A stretch of 49,293 nucleotides of DNA from Larkinella punicea (GTDB taxonomy: Bacteria; Bacteroidota; Bacteroidia; Cytophagales; Spirosomataceae): the NCBI RefSeq assembly GCF_003334855.1, contig NZ_QOWE01000040.1:560-49852 (forward strand). Direction: 5' to 3'. How positions within the stretch are numbered: position 1 is the stretch's first letter; each line of letters opens with the position of its first letter. The position numbers and the translations under genes are program-made. Below are positions 15,974 to 23,794 of this stretch, piece by piece. The notes under the pieces were generated by a model. It was given only the letters and a program-made list of their open reading frames with translations. It had not been told where the DNA came from and did not search any database.

Positions 15974-17431
15974 ATGAATCAACTCGATGAGCAGGTAGCC
16001 CGCCGGTTAACCCGGTTTTACGTCCTGGCGTTAACGTGCATTGCCGTGTTATCGCTGAGCGGGCTGCTGTTTATCCGCCAGACGCTGAGCGACCACTACG
16101 ACGACAGCCGGGTGGTGAACGTGGCGGGTCGGCAACGCATGTTGAGCCAGCGACTGACAAAACTGGCGCTACTCCGGATCATGGGAACGCCGACGGCCGA
16201 TACGACCTCGTTTTCGGCGCTGCTGCACACCTGGAGCCAGAGCCACATTCAGTTGCGAAATGGTGATTTGCGGATGGAAAAGGCGTATGTGGTGCGAAAA
16301 AGCCGCCAGCTCGACCAGATGTTCGCAGAAATTGAGCCGGTTTTTCAGTCCATGTACCAAAGCCTGGTGCGGATCGATGTCGCTTCGGCAACGCCGGAGC
16401 AGAAGAAAACCGCTCTGCAGGTTATTCTGCGCGACGAGCCTTCTTTTCTGAATCAGATGAATGCCATCGTGTTTCAGTTCGATAAAGAAAGCTTCGAACG
16501 GGTTCGGTCGCTTGAGCAGATAGAGTGGGTGCTGACGGTGGCGACCCTGCTGACGCTGCTGATCGAAGGGCTGTTGATTTTCCGGCCAGTGGTGACGCAT
16601 ACCAAAAATGTGATTCGGAAACTGACCCAATCGGACGATGCGTTGCGGGCGGTGAACGAAAGCCTGGCGGTGGCCAACACGGATCTGGAAGTGGCTAACC
16701 AGCAGTTGGTTAAAACCCAGCGGGAACTTCTGCGGGCTACCGAAGAAAAATACCGATTGCAGATTGCCGAGGAAACCGTGCGGTCGGCGGGCCTGCTGGA
16801 AGGGCAGGAAGAAGAACGACGGCGGTTTGCGCGCGAGCTGCACGACGGCATCGGGCAAATGCTGACTGGCCTGAAACTGCACGCGGAAAAGCTGAAGGTC
16901 ATTCCTTTTCCGGAACCCAAACACCGGCAGCGGTTCGAGGAATTGTGCGAGCTGATTTATGACGTTATTCAGACAACCCGCCAGACCTCGCACAACCTGA
17001 TGCCGTCGGTGCTGGGCGACTTCGGTTTGGGCGCAACCTTGCAATTATTAGCAGAACAAACCACCCGATCATCCGGAATTGAGGTTATCTTTGAAGGGGA
17101 TCGTGACGAGAGCAGGCTACCGCCAGCGGTAGAAATTGGCCTGTATCGGATTGCACAGGAAGCTCTGAACAACGCCATCAAGCACGCGCAGGCTCAGAAA
17201 ATCCGGATTAGCTGGCAACGAGCGCCCAAAATTGTTTTGGCGGTGGAAGATAACGGAAAGGGATTTTCCGTGAAATCGACTCCGAAATACGAAAAAGGAA
17301 TTCAGCCCATCAATGGCCTGGAAAACATGCGCACCCGGGCTCGGTTGATGAACGGCGACCTGACGATTACGTCGAAATTGAAAAAAGGAACGAAAGTTAC
17401 CGTCACTTTACCAGACACTACGAACGGATGA
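15974..17431 (+). CDS. NarX-like nitrate/nitrite sensor histidine kinase
   Basis: The 485-aa membrane kinase has a TM segment near 14-35, a periplasmic part of about 145 residues, a second TM near 182-205, a coiled-coil linker, HisKA_3 with H290 (RRFARELHDGIGQ) and an HATPase domain (AVEDNGKGF, GLENMRTRARLMNG). Just after TM1, residues 47-62 read VVNVAGRQRMLSQRL, which matches the P-box of NarX/NarQ and of PilJ-type nitrate sensors. It therefore probably senses nitrate or nitrite in the periplasm. It overlaps the response-regulator gene by 4 bp (ATGA). Ligand assignment is inferred from the motif and context. Confidence 0.85.
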   Translation: MNQLDEQVARRLTRFYVLALTCIAVLSLSGLLFIRQTLSDHYDDSRVVNVAGRQRMLSQRLTKLALLRIMGTPTADTTSFSALLHTWSQSHIQLRNGDLRMEKAYVVRKSRQLDQMFAEIEPVFQSMYQSLVRIDVASATPEQKKTALQVILRDEPSFLNQMNAIVFQFDKESFERVRSLEQIEWVLTVATLLTLLIEGLLIFRPVVTHTKNVIRKLTQSDDALRAVNESLAVANTDLEVANQQLVKTQRELLRATEEKYRLQIAEETVRSAGLLEGQEEERRRFARELHDGIGQMLTGLKLHAEKLKVIPFPEPKHRQRFEELCELIYDVIQTTRQTSHNLMPSVLGDFGLGATLQLLAEQTTRSSGIEVIFEGDRDESRLPPAVEIGLYRIAQEALNNAIKHAQAQKIRISWQRAPKIVLAVEDNGKGFSVKSTPKYEKGIQPINGLENMRTRARLMNGDLTITSKLKKGTKVTVTLPDTTNG

Positions 17432-18117
17432 TGCCGATACGAATTCTTGTTGCCGACGACCATTCTGTGGTACGAAAAGGGGTTCGGACCTTGCTGGAAG
17501 ATGAAGTTGATATTGAGGTGGTTGGCGAAGCCCCCGACGGCGACGAAGCCATCGATCTGATTCCGGTGGTGAAGCCGGATGTGTTGTTTCTGGACATCAC
17601 CATGCCCCGCATGTCGGGGATCGAAGCCCTGCAGATCATAACGCAGCAGTATCCCAAAATCCGGATTCTGATGTTCAGTATGCACAACAACAAGGATTAC
17701 ATTCTGAAATCAGTGCAGTACGGAGCCGCCGGTTATTTGCAGAAAGATACCGATCGCGAAGAAATTCTGCGGGCGGTTCGGGCCGTGGTCGACGGCGAAT
17801 TGTATTATCCACCGAGTGCTTCGACGGTGATTATCAGACATTGGGTGGTGCCCGAAACCGCCACCCTAAAAGAAGACCACAGCCAGGGTTCCAAAAACCG
17901 CTCGTCCATCTGGAACAAGGTTAGCTCGCGGGAAGCCCAGATCCTGACCTGTTTAACGGAAGGGATGAACAGCCAGGAAATCGCCAAAAAATTCGATATC
18001 AGCACGAATACCGTGGCCAACCAGCGCGCCAGCATTCTGAAAAAAGTGGGCGTCAAAAATACGGTCGATCTCATCCGGCTGGCGCTGGAAGAAAAATCCG
18101 GACGACTTAAGAACTAA
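17428..18117 (+). CDS. NarL-like response regulator (REC plus LuxR HTH)
   Basis: The 229-aa product has an N-terminal receiver domain with the acidic pair in VADDHSVV, phosphorylation site D56 (FLDITMPRMSG) and a conserved lysine in GYLQKDTD. A C-terminal LuxR/GerE helix-turn-helix follows (SSREAQILTCLTEGMNSQEI, then STNTVANQRASILKKVGV). It is the cognate partner of the kinase it overlaps. Likely targets are the cobA/nirB divergent region and perhaps the narK operon. The start could be the ATG at 17428 or the next one at 17431. Confidence 0.88.
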   Translation: MMPIRILVADDHSVVRKGVRTLLEDEVDIEVVGEAPDGDEAIDLIPVVKPDVLFLDITMPRMSGIEALQIITQQYPKIRILMFSMHNNKDYILKSVQYGAAGYLQKDTDREEILRAVRAVVDGELYYPPSASTVIIRHWVVPETATLKEDHSQGSKNRSSIWNKVSSREAQILTCLTEGMNSQEIAKKFDISTNTVANQRASILKKVGVKNTVDLIRLALEEKSGRLKN

Positions 18118-18139
18118 CGCGCCGGGTGTAATTGATTGA

Positions 18140-19897
18140 CTATCTGGGCGATAACAACTGGAATTCACTAACCCCGATGCTGCCCGATGATTCGAGAATG
18201 ACCAACCGAAACCGCTGCGCCGTAACGGGCGGAATTTCCTGTCGCCATTCGTCGCCCATCTCCCGGCCCGTCGCCAGCGTTACCCAGTCGTTGCCTTTTT
18301 GATACTGCACGCTGAACCGGCTGATTTTCGGGATCAGCTCCGGGTTGTTTTTTCGCTGAAATTCCTGAAGCACGATTTGCCCAACGGGTTGCGGTTTCCC
18401 TAAATCAACCTGCAGCCAGCCGGTGCTTTCATAGTGAGACTGGGCTTCTTTCGTCTGATAGTGAAGCGGTTTTCCGTAATTAGCCTCAAAATTGGCGTCG
18501 CTTCTACGGCCGAGCTTCCAGTAGGTGGCCTTGTTATCGTCGAAAGCGGCTCCCGCATCGTGCAGAAACGGCCCCACCGCGCTCGAAGCCGACGGTTTTT
18601 TGCCATAGGCCAGCGACCCGGTTTTCGAAAACGGCAGTATGGGAGCCAGTTGCGCAGCCGGGCGGTCGAGGGTCAGGGTGATCATCGTCGCAATGGAGTC
18701 GCGCGCTGAAACTGGCACGATCAGCCGTACCTGCTCTTTATTTTGCGAAAAAGTCAGCTTCGTGCCATTGAGCAGAGCGGCCTGTTTGATCGTCGCGGGC
18801 AGGGGTGGTAACACCATTTCACTGGTGGTTCCCGCCAGCAGGTGCAGAAAAATCCGGTTGTCTTTTTGCGTGCAGACGTACTCCGGCGCGGGGGTGTAGG
18901 GACCGCCTTTGGTGCCGTAAATAGCAACTTGCCGGGGATTGATCCAGGCCCCGACTTCCCGCAAACGACTGGCAAACAGGGGTGGAATCTGCCCCAGACT
19001 ATCGGGGCCGACATTGAGCAGTAAGTTACCATTGCCGCCTACACACCGCAGCAACGTATGCACGACCTCTTTGGCAGCACGCGGTTTGTCTTCAAACCGC
19101 CACGCCCACTGGTGGCCTAAATTCGTGCAGGTTTCCCAGGGAACACGGCCATATCCGGCCACGAAACCCTCAGGCGTAACATAATCGCCGTAGCGGCCCG
19201 GCTGGCCGTGCGACTCGTCGGGGTTGAAGGCTTCGAGCCGGTTGTCGAGGATAATGCCGGGTTGCAGGCGATGCGCCAGCTCATACACATTTTTCGGATC
19301 GGTCGGGCAGGGCCAGCCGTCGTAATCGATCCACAACAGGCTGATTTTACCGTAGTTGGTCAACAGTTCAGTAAGTTGCTGCAACATCCGGGTTTCAAAT
19401 ACGCTGTTCCGCTCCCGGTCAGGATTGCGGCAGTCGGGGTCTTTCCAGTCGCCGGGCGAAAAATACCAACCCAACTCAAGCCCGGCTTCGTGAACGGCAT
19501 CGGCCAGTTCCTTGCAAACGTCCCGCCCAAACGGCGACGACATGATGTTGTAGGGAATGGTTTTGGTGTTCCACAAACAGAAACCGTCGTGGTGTTTGGC
19601 GGTCAGAACGACGTATTTCAGGCCGCTGGCTTTCGCCAGGTGCACCCATTCTTTCGGATTGAATTGGGTGGGATTAAACCGCAGATACAGCGAATCGTAC
19701 CGACTTTTGCCGTAACCCGCCCGTGACCAGCTAATCTCTTTACCCGTCAGCGTCGCCGGTCCCCAATGGATAAACATACCGAAGCGGTCCTGCTGCCACC
19801 ACTGGAGTCGCTGGGCCTGGGGCAAGGCTTTTTGTGAAACCGCCGGGAGTGTGGTCAGGAGAAAAAACAGCGGGAGCAGGAGCCGTTTTGCATTCAT
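18140..19897 (-). CDS. GH29 alpha-L-fucosidase with C-terminal F5/8 C domain
   Basis: The 585-aa secreted protein has a signal peptide (MNAKRLLLPLFFLLTTLPAVSQ), a GH29 barrel (RFGMFIHWGPATLTG, VVLTAKHHDGFCLWNTKT) and the region LLWIDYDGWP that carries the expected nucleophile aspartate. From about 430 the C-terminus is a discoidin-like carbohydrate-binding domain (SAVGPFLHDAGAAFDD, GWLQVDLGKPQPVGQIVL). It hydrolyses terminal alpha-L-fucose from glycans in the periplasm or outside the cell. It is convergent with the nitrate regulator and has no PUL partner adjacent. Confidence 0.9.
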   Translation of the reverse strand: MNAKRLLLPLFFLLTTLPAVSQKALPQAQRLQWWQQDRFGMFIHWGPATLTGKEISWSRAGYGKSRYDSLYLRFNPTQFNPKEWVHLAKASGLKYVVLTAKHHDGFCLWNTKTIPYNIMSSPFGRDVCKELADAVHEAGLELGWYFSPGDWKDPDCRNPDRERNSVFETRMLQQLTELLTNYGKISLLWIDYDGWPCPTDPKNVYELAHRLQPGIILDNRLEAFNPDESHGQPGRYGDYVTPEGFVAGYGRVPWETCTNLGHQWAWRFEDKPRAAKEVVHTLLRCVGGNGNLLLNVGPDSLGQIPPLFASRLREVGAWINPRQVAIYGTKGGPYTPAPEYVCTQKDNRIFLHLLAGTTSEMVLPPLPATIKQAALLNGTKLTFSQNKEQVRLIVPVSARDSIATMITLTLDRPAAQLAPILPFSKTGSLAYGKKPSASSAVGPFLHDAGAAFDDNKATYWKLGRRSDANFEANYGKPLHYQTKEAQSHYESTGWLQVDLGKPQPVGQIVLQEFQRKNNPELIPKISRFSVQYQKGNDWVTLATGREMGDEWRQEIPPVTAQRFRLVILESSGSIGVSEFQLLSPR

Positions 19898-19928
19898 TTG
19901 TCGGGAAATTAGGCTGTCGGAATACTCC

Positions 19929-19936
19929 CAAATGTA
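19929..19936 (-). promoter_or_regulatory. Candidate -7 promoter element for fucosidase gene
   Basis: On the minus strand this reads TACATTTG, a full match to the Bacteroidota -7 consensus TAnnTTTG, 32 bp upstream of the fucosidase ATG. No clear TTTG -33 box is present at the expected distance, so support is partial. The remaining gap to 20138 shows nothing else recognisable. Confidence 0.35.
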
Positions 19937-20138
19937 CCCTAAATCCTTTTAAAGCCTACGCTTGCAGCGGTTTTATCGTGTCGCTGTTCTTCCCGAAGCC
20001 GCCGGGCTGGGGGGCAAAAGCGCGGCAGAACGTAACAACCGTGCCTAATTCCCGGTAGCTAAGAGTTCTCGATCAATTCGGGGTCAAAAACAATATTGTG
20101 TTACCGATTTGCGTAGAGTGGTAAACACCACCAGCACA

Positions 20139-20480
20139 ATGATGACACCCCTGAAGCCCAATCGATACTATGTTGTTCAGAAAGAACCGGTTTTATTGAC
20201 TGAAAAACACATCAAAGAGCTCCAGCCGCCGAATGAACCCCAGCCGATCAAACTGACCAAACCGTGGCTGCTGGCCTTCGGATTTGAACCCGATAAAGCC
20301 GCGAACGTGTGGAACTTCGAAAATGCGCGCCTGGTAGCCGGGATGAACTGCTGGCTGTGCGTCAAGTCACGCCGGTACATTCAGTTCGTCCACGAGCTTC
20401 AGGATCTGTTTGAGGAACACTTCCGCGAAACCACCCTGGTTCTCAAATCGCACAGTTTCTACATTTCCGGCCCGGTTTAG
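20139..20480 (+). CDS. Hypothetical protein, 113 aa
   Basis: I chose the ATG at 20139 (MMTPLKPNRYYVVQ); an open frame begins at a TTG 30 bp upstream. The pattern PIKLTKPWLLAFGFE followed by YIQFVHELQDLFEEHF resembles small uncharacterised Bacteroidota proteins, many near phage genes, with the form LTEEWLLKFGF and YVHQLQNLYF. There is no signal peptide or TM segment. The function is unknown, and the gene is not in an operon with either neighbour. Confidence 0.55.
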   Translation: MMTPLKPNRYYVVQKEPVLLTEKHIKELQPPNEPQPIKLTKPWLLAFGFEPDKAANVWNFENARLVAGMNCWLCVKSRRYIQFVHELQDLFEEHFRETTLVLKSHSFYISGPV

Positions 20481-20504
20481 CATCCGGTTTTCCGGTCATA
20501 CAAA

Positions 20505-20524
20505 ACCCCGACACGAGCCGGGGT
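20505..20524 (+). terminator. Possible weak terminator hairpin
   Basis: ACCCCG pairs with CGGGGT over an 8-nt loop, 24 bp after the stop of the 113-aa gene. The following sequence is only moderately T-rich (CTGTACGATTT), so termination efficiency is uncertain. Confidence 0.45.
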
Positions 20525-20586
20525 CTGTACGATTTATCCTAGTATGTATGAAGTTTTGCGTTACTTAACCGTTAGAATGGGCTGAC

Positions 20587-20934
20587 CTAGTCATCGTCCT
20601 CATCCATGCTCTCGTCGGCGGCATCCCGCATCACCTGATACAGACTGACCAGATCATCCGTAGAAAGTTCGTCCAGTTCAACGTCGCTGTCGTCGCTGAA
20701 ACTCAGCGTCAGTGGATCGCTTTCGTCGTCGTTCAGGGTGATGGCCGTTATTTCCAGGTCGGATTCGGTGAGGGTCAGCGGAAGAAACCGCAGATCGAAA
20801 TCGGACGCATCGGCATCGTCGCCCAACTCCGTCACCACCTGCACAATAGCGCCTTTAATTGTATCACGGAAATCGTCCAGCCGGGACACGAACTCGTCGG
20901 CCGTTGGCAAAGCAGAAAAATCGGAAGTAGCCAT
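20587..20934 (-). CDS. Highly acidic hypothetical protein, 115 aa
   Basis: ATG 20934 (MATSDFSALPTADEF) is preferred over the frame start at 20976 because it begins a compact, well-formed N-terminus. The protein is very rich in Asp and Glu, ends in ESMDEDDD, and has two predicted helical stretches (FVSRLDDFRDTIKGAIVQVV and LSTDDLVSLYQVM). There are no Cys and no membrane segments. Such acidity suggests a soluble, possibly ion- or protein-binding role, but no family is recognised. Confidence 0.55.
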   Translation of the reverse strand: MATSDFSALPTADEFVSRLDDFRDTIKGAIVQVVTELGDDADASDFDLRFLPLTLTESDLEITAITLNDDESDPLTLSFSDDSDVELDELSTDDLVSLYQVMRDAADESMDEDDD

Positions 20935-21054
20935 AAAATCGAAAGTTGAGGGAGAAGTTGTCCGTTCGAATATCACGGGCCGAAGTTCCTCCGAATCCCC
21001 GAATTCCGGCCTTTTCCGAAGTTATGTTTTCGTGAAATTTTAAGTTGGGACAAT

Positions 21055-21112
21055 AGAGGGGAGACAAGAGAATAGAGACGCGGATTAATCTCTATTCTCT
21101 TGTCTCCCCTCT
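21055..21112. repeat. Perfect 24-bp inverted repeat hairpin
   Basis: Arms 21055-21078 and 21089-21112 are exact complements around a 10-nt loop (CGCGGATTAA). The arms are purine-rich on one side (AGAGGGGAGACAAG...) and pyrimidine-rich on the other. It lies just downstream of a minus-strand 38-codon ORF and upstream of the acidic-protein gene. It resembles the other long hairpins in this window in style but not in sequence. Confidence 0.9.
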
Positions 21113-21122
21113 TTACTCTCTT

Positions 21123-21239
21123 TCAAAACAAACTCCGCAGATTTTTCACCATCGTTGGCGCATACTGCCGGTTCAAGATGTACCGTTCGAGGGTGGTGCC
21201 AACCGGCAACGCCAGCGGATGGGAAGGCTGTGAATGCAT
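21123..21239 (-). pseudogene. 38-codon ORF, possible fructose-bisphosphatase N-terminal remnant
   Basis: ATG 21239 to TGA 21123 encodes 38 aa. Residues 7-25 (HPLALPVGTTLERYILNRQ) resemble the first residues of class 1 fructose-1,6-bisphosphatases, which begin with patterns like LPVGTTLDRFI followed by a Gln. The similarity stops at Q25 and the rest (YAPTMVKNLRSLF) does not continue into the enzyme. It could be a decayed fragment, a short real peptide, or a coincidence. It ends next to the perfect 24-bp hairpin. Confidence 0.3.
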
Positions 21240-21305
21240 GCTATTCAGGGTTATAAACGGTATGAATAAAAAGCAATTGTCTACCGCGTTGCGCATCGAT
21301 ATTGA

Positions 21306-21380
21306 ATATCAAATGATAAATATCGAATGCCAAATGATAAAGGCTGGTCGGCTACACTACCTTATCATTTGGCATTCAAT
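21306..21380. repeat. Long hairpin whose right arm is split by the MITE
   Basis: The left arm is 21306-21343 and the right arm begins at 21360. If the 378-bp element and one TCAAT copy are removed, the right arm continues at 21764-21779. The arms then pair over 37 bp with one mismatch and one extra A. The repeated core is GAATGCCAAATGATAAA with ATATCAAATGATAAATAT outside it. The same core as GAATGTCAAATGATAAA occurs in the hairpin at 49003-49077. Confidence 0.85.
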
Positions 21381-21758
21381 ATCAGTACTGTACGAAGGAT
21401 TTAAAATGATTGGTAAACCGTTTTTCCTTCCCTTTTTTGGTCACGATTTTTGCAGACTCTTGTCGATGCTAACGCAAATGAGGGGTGGTTGGCCGCGTAG
21501 CGGACGGATGTTTGTAGCCACAGTGTGCCATCAAGAAAGCCCGCGTGCCTTTGGGTACGCAATCACCTGCACCTGCCTGTTGCGTACCCAAAGGCACGCG
21601 GGAGGAACCGGGTAGTCTTTTCGTTACAAACATCCGTCCGCTACGCGGCCAACCACCCCTCATTCGCATTATAGTATCAGAAAGAACCATTCTAAAGATC
21701 GTGCTACGCCAACAGCCAAAGAGGGTGGAAAAAAATGCATCCTTCGTACACTACTGAT
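21381..21758. mobile_element. 378-bp MITE-like element, copy A
   Basis: Terminal inverted repeats are ATCAGTACTGTACGAAGGAT at 21381-21400 and its complement at 21739-21758, 19 of 20 matching. Both sides carry the 5-bp direct duplication TCAAT (21376-21380 and 21759-21763). Inside are two nested inverted repeats: 43-bp arms at 21474-21516 and 21625-21667 (42 of 43 matching), and perfect 23-bp arms at 21540-21562 and 21580-21602. Mirror-image ORFs across these palindromes have no protein character, so it encodes no transposase and must depend on one elsewhere. A second copy starts at 49077 with 2 differences over 217 bp. Confidence 0.85.
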
Positions 21759-21878
21759 TCAATATTTATCATTTGATATTTTAATTATCGGTATTCTCTA
21801 ATTTTTTAAAAAAATAATCTTAAAACAGAGGTTAGGTTTCCTGAAAAAGAGGCTCTTGCAGGTATAGCACCTGAAACT

Positions 21879-22478
21879 ATGAGTAGACGGCTACCTTCGG
21901 AAGAAGCACAACAACTGTGGCAGGAATACCGGGCGGGGGATATGTATGCGCTCGCGAAGATCATGCAGAGCTATTATGCCGACCTCTTTCACTGGGGAAT
22001 GCGGCTGCATGCCGACCGGGAGTTTGTGAAAGACTGCATTCAGGAGTTGTTCCTCAATCTGTGGAAACGGCAGGATTCCGTTTGTTCGGTCGACAACGTC
22101 CGGGCCTATCTGCTCGTGGTGCTCAAAACCCGCGTCCTGCGGGAGCTTTCCCGGAAACACACCACACACCAATCCACGCTTTCGGACGAATACGCGTTTT
22201 CGGTCGAGTTTGCGGCCGATGTCCAGTGGATCGAAGAAGAAAACGAGGTCTACCAGATTCGCAAACTGGAGCGTGTGATCAATCACCTGCCCGACCGCCA
22301 GAAGGAACTGATCTATCTGCGGTTTTACCAGAACCTGAGTTTCGAACAAATTGCGGATGTGATGCACCTGGGCCGCCAATCCGTCTATAATCTGCTCCAG
22401 AAATCCCTGACCAGCCTGCGGAAAAACTGGACCGTGCAATGCATCGGGTTGCTGTTAGCTCAGTTTATGGTATACTGA
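21879..22478 (+). CDS. ECF RNA polymerase sigma factor (FecI-like)
   Basis: The 199-aa product has sigma-70 region 2 (GDMYALAKIMQSYYADLFHW, DCIQELFLNLWKRQ) and region 4 (LPDRQKELIYLRFYQNLSFE, IADVMHLGRQSVYNLLQKS). It fits the Bacteroidota group that pairs with FecR anti-sigma factors and SusC/TonB receptors carrying an STN domain. Both follow directly here, with FecR starting 14 bp after the sigma stop. It likely directs expression of the SusC/SusD sugar-acid operon. Confidence 0.9.
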   Translation: MSRRLPSEEAQQLWQEYRAGDMYALAKIMQSYYADLFHWGMRLHADREFVKDCIQELFLNLWKRQDSVCSVDNVRAYLLVVLKTRVLRELSRKHTTHQSTLSDEYAFSVEFAADVQWIEEENEVYQIRKLERVINHLPDRQKELIYLRFYQNLSFEQIADVMHLGRQSVYNLLQKSLTSLRKNWTVQCIGLLLAQFMVY

Positions 22479-22492
22479 ATACCGCTACACTT

Positions 22493-23596
22493 ATGAAAAA
22501 CTACGAAACCTATACCGTGGAGGATTTTATTCGGGACGAAGATTTCCAGGACTGGGTGCGGGGTCGTGGTAAGCGGGATGAGTTCTGGCGCGCTTTTCTG
22601 AAAAGTTATCCCGGAAAACAGACGGCCTTCCAGCAGGCCGAGCAGTTCATCCGGGCTGCCAACGTGGCTCCCGAGCGACTTAGTGAAGCCGAGATCCGCA
22701 AAGAGACGGAAGCGTTCATTGACAACGCCGGTGCGTATACACCCAAACGGTATGCGGTTCTGGAGCCGGAGCGGGACAAAAGACGACCTGATAATCCGGT
22801 TCGCTGGCTCCCGGCGATTGCTGCCGTTTTCGTGGCTGTGATGGGATTTGGCTGGTATTTTTTCGATAAAAAGCCGGAACAAAGGGTTGCTCAGTTGTCG
22901 GTTAACTCCGCCATTCAGTTGGTGGAAACCACCAACGATTCCCAACAACTGTTGCGGGTGGTGCTCAACGATAGTTCGGAGGTGTTGCTGAGTCCCAAAA
23001 GCCGCCTTCGGTATCCGTCCCAGTTTTCCGGAAATTCCCGCGTCGTGTATTTGCAGGGCGAAGGAAGTTTTTCGGTCAAGCGTCAGCGTCAGCCGTTTAT
23101 GGTCTACACCGGCGAAATGATTACGCAGGTGCTCGGCACGCGTTTCGTCGTGAAAGCCTTCGACCTGGATCAGAAAATTACGGTGCAGGTGTTGTCGGGG
23201 AAAGTGTCGGTTTACAAAAAAAAACCGGAGAAGGTCCCGGATAACAAGGAAGTCAACGGCCTGATTCTGAACGCGAATCAGGCGGCTATTTTTGAAAAAA
23301 GCGACGGGAATCTGACCAAAACGCTGGTGGCCAAACCGCTGCTGATTGCGAAAAGAGCCAAAGAAAGTCCGTTTGTCTACGATGAAGTTCCCCTGCCGGT
23401 GATTCTGCACGAACTCGAAAAGAGCTACGGAATTCCAATCCAGTTCGACGAGCAGCTATTCCAAAGCAGCAAAATTACCGCCATCCTGTCGAGTGAGTCG
23501 CTCTATGAGAAGCTGGATTTGCTTTGCAAGGCCTCATCGGCGAGTTACGAAATAACCGATGGTCAAATTGTCATCAGCCGAAAGGGATACCGATGA
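22493..23596 (+). CDS. FecR-family anti-sigma factor
   Basis: ATG 22493 (MKNYETYTVEDFIRDEDF) gives 367 aa; the frame opens earlier but overlaps the sigma gene. There is a cytoplasmic N-terminus, one TM segment near 100-120 (AIAAVFVAVMGFGWYFF), a FecR domain (LNDSSEVLLSPKSRLRYP, GEGSFSVKRQRQPFMVYTG, VLGTRFVVKAF) and a C-terminal DUF4974-type region (VILHELEKSYGIPIQF). It holds the sigma factor at the membrane until the STN domain of the SusC protein signals. Confidence 0.9.
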   Translation: MKNYETYTVEDFIRDEDFQDWVRGRGKRDEFWRAFLKSYPGKQTAFQQAEQFIRAANVAPERLSEAEIRKETEAFIDNAGAYTPKRYAVLEPERDKRRPDNPVRWLPAIAAVFVAVMGFGWYFFDKKPEQRVAQLSVNSAIQLVETTNDSQQLLRVVLNDSSEVLLSPKSRLRYPSQFSGNSRVVYLQGEGSFSVKRQRQPFMVYTGEMITQVLGTRFVVKAFDLDQKITVQVLSGKVSVYKKKPEKVPDNKEVNGLILNANQAAIFEKSDGNLTKTLVAKPLLIAKRAKESPFVYDEVPLPVILHELEKSYGIPIQFDEQLFQSSKITAILSSESLYEKLDLLCKASSASYEITDGQIVISRKGYR

Positions 23597-23598
23597 TA

Positions 23599-23673
23599 TA
23601 TTACCCCCAACCCCCTAAAGGGGGCTAAAATCATCCGGATTAGAAAGCCCCCTTTAGGGGGTTGGGGGTAATA
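23599..23673. repeat. Palindromic repeat after fecR, sister of the nitrate reductase insert
   Basis: Perfect 27-bp arms 23600-23626 and 23646-23672, extended by one A/T pair, carry the core CCCCCTAAAGGGGG inside ACCCCCAA. The loop is 19 nt. The same core architecture occurs as the in-frame insert at 7037-7111. It starts 2 bp after the FecR stop codon. Confidence 0.88.
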
Positions 23674-23681
23674 AAAAAAAA

Positions 23682-23708
23682 GTTGGCAGTGACAACGCCA
23701 CTGCCAAC
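23682..23708 (-). terminator. Hairpin with T9 on the minus strand
   Basis: GTTGGCAGTG pairs with CACTGCCAAC over a 7-nt loop. Read on the minus strand, the stem is followed directly by nine T, the form of an intrinsic terminator. No minus-strand gene needs it, so it may block antisense transcription into fecR, or simply sit in the leader of the susC transcript. Confidence 0.55.
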
Positions 23709-23794
23709 CGGTCTATTCACTGAGTGTCGCTCGCCAAAGTAACCGCTCAGAGAAAAACGTTCCGAAAACAGAACTAGTCAACCTTAACAAAACT

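Noticed and set aside
21469-21690. Mirror-image ORFs inside the MITE
   Set aside because: They arise from the nested inverted repeats and encode the same peptide on both strands; there are no transposase motifs.
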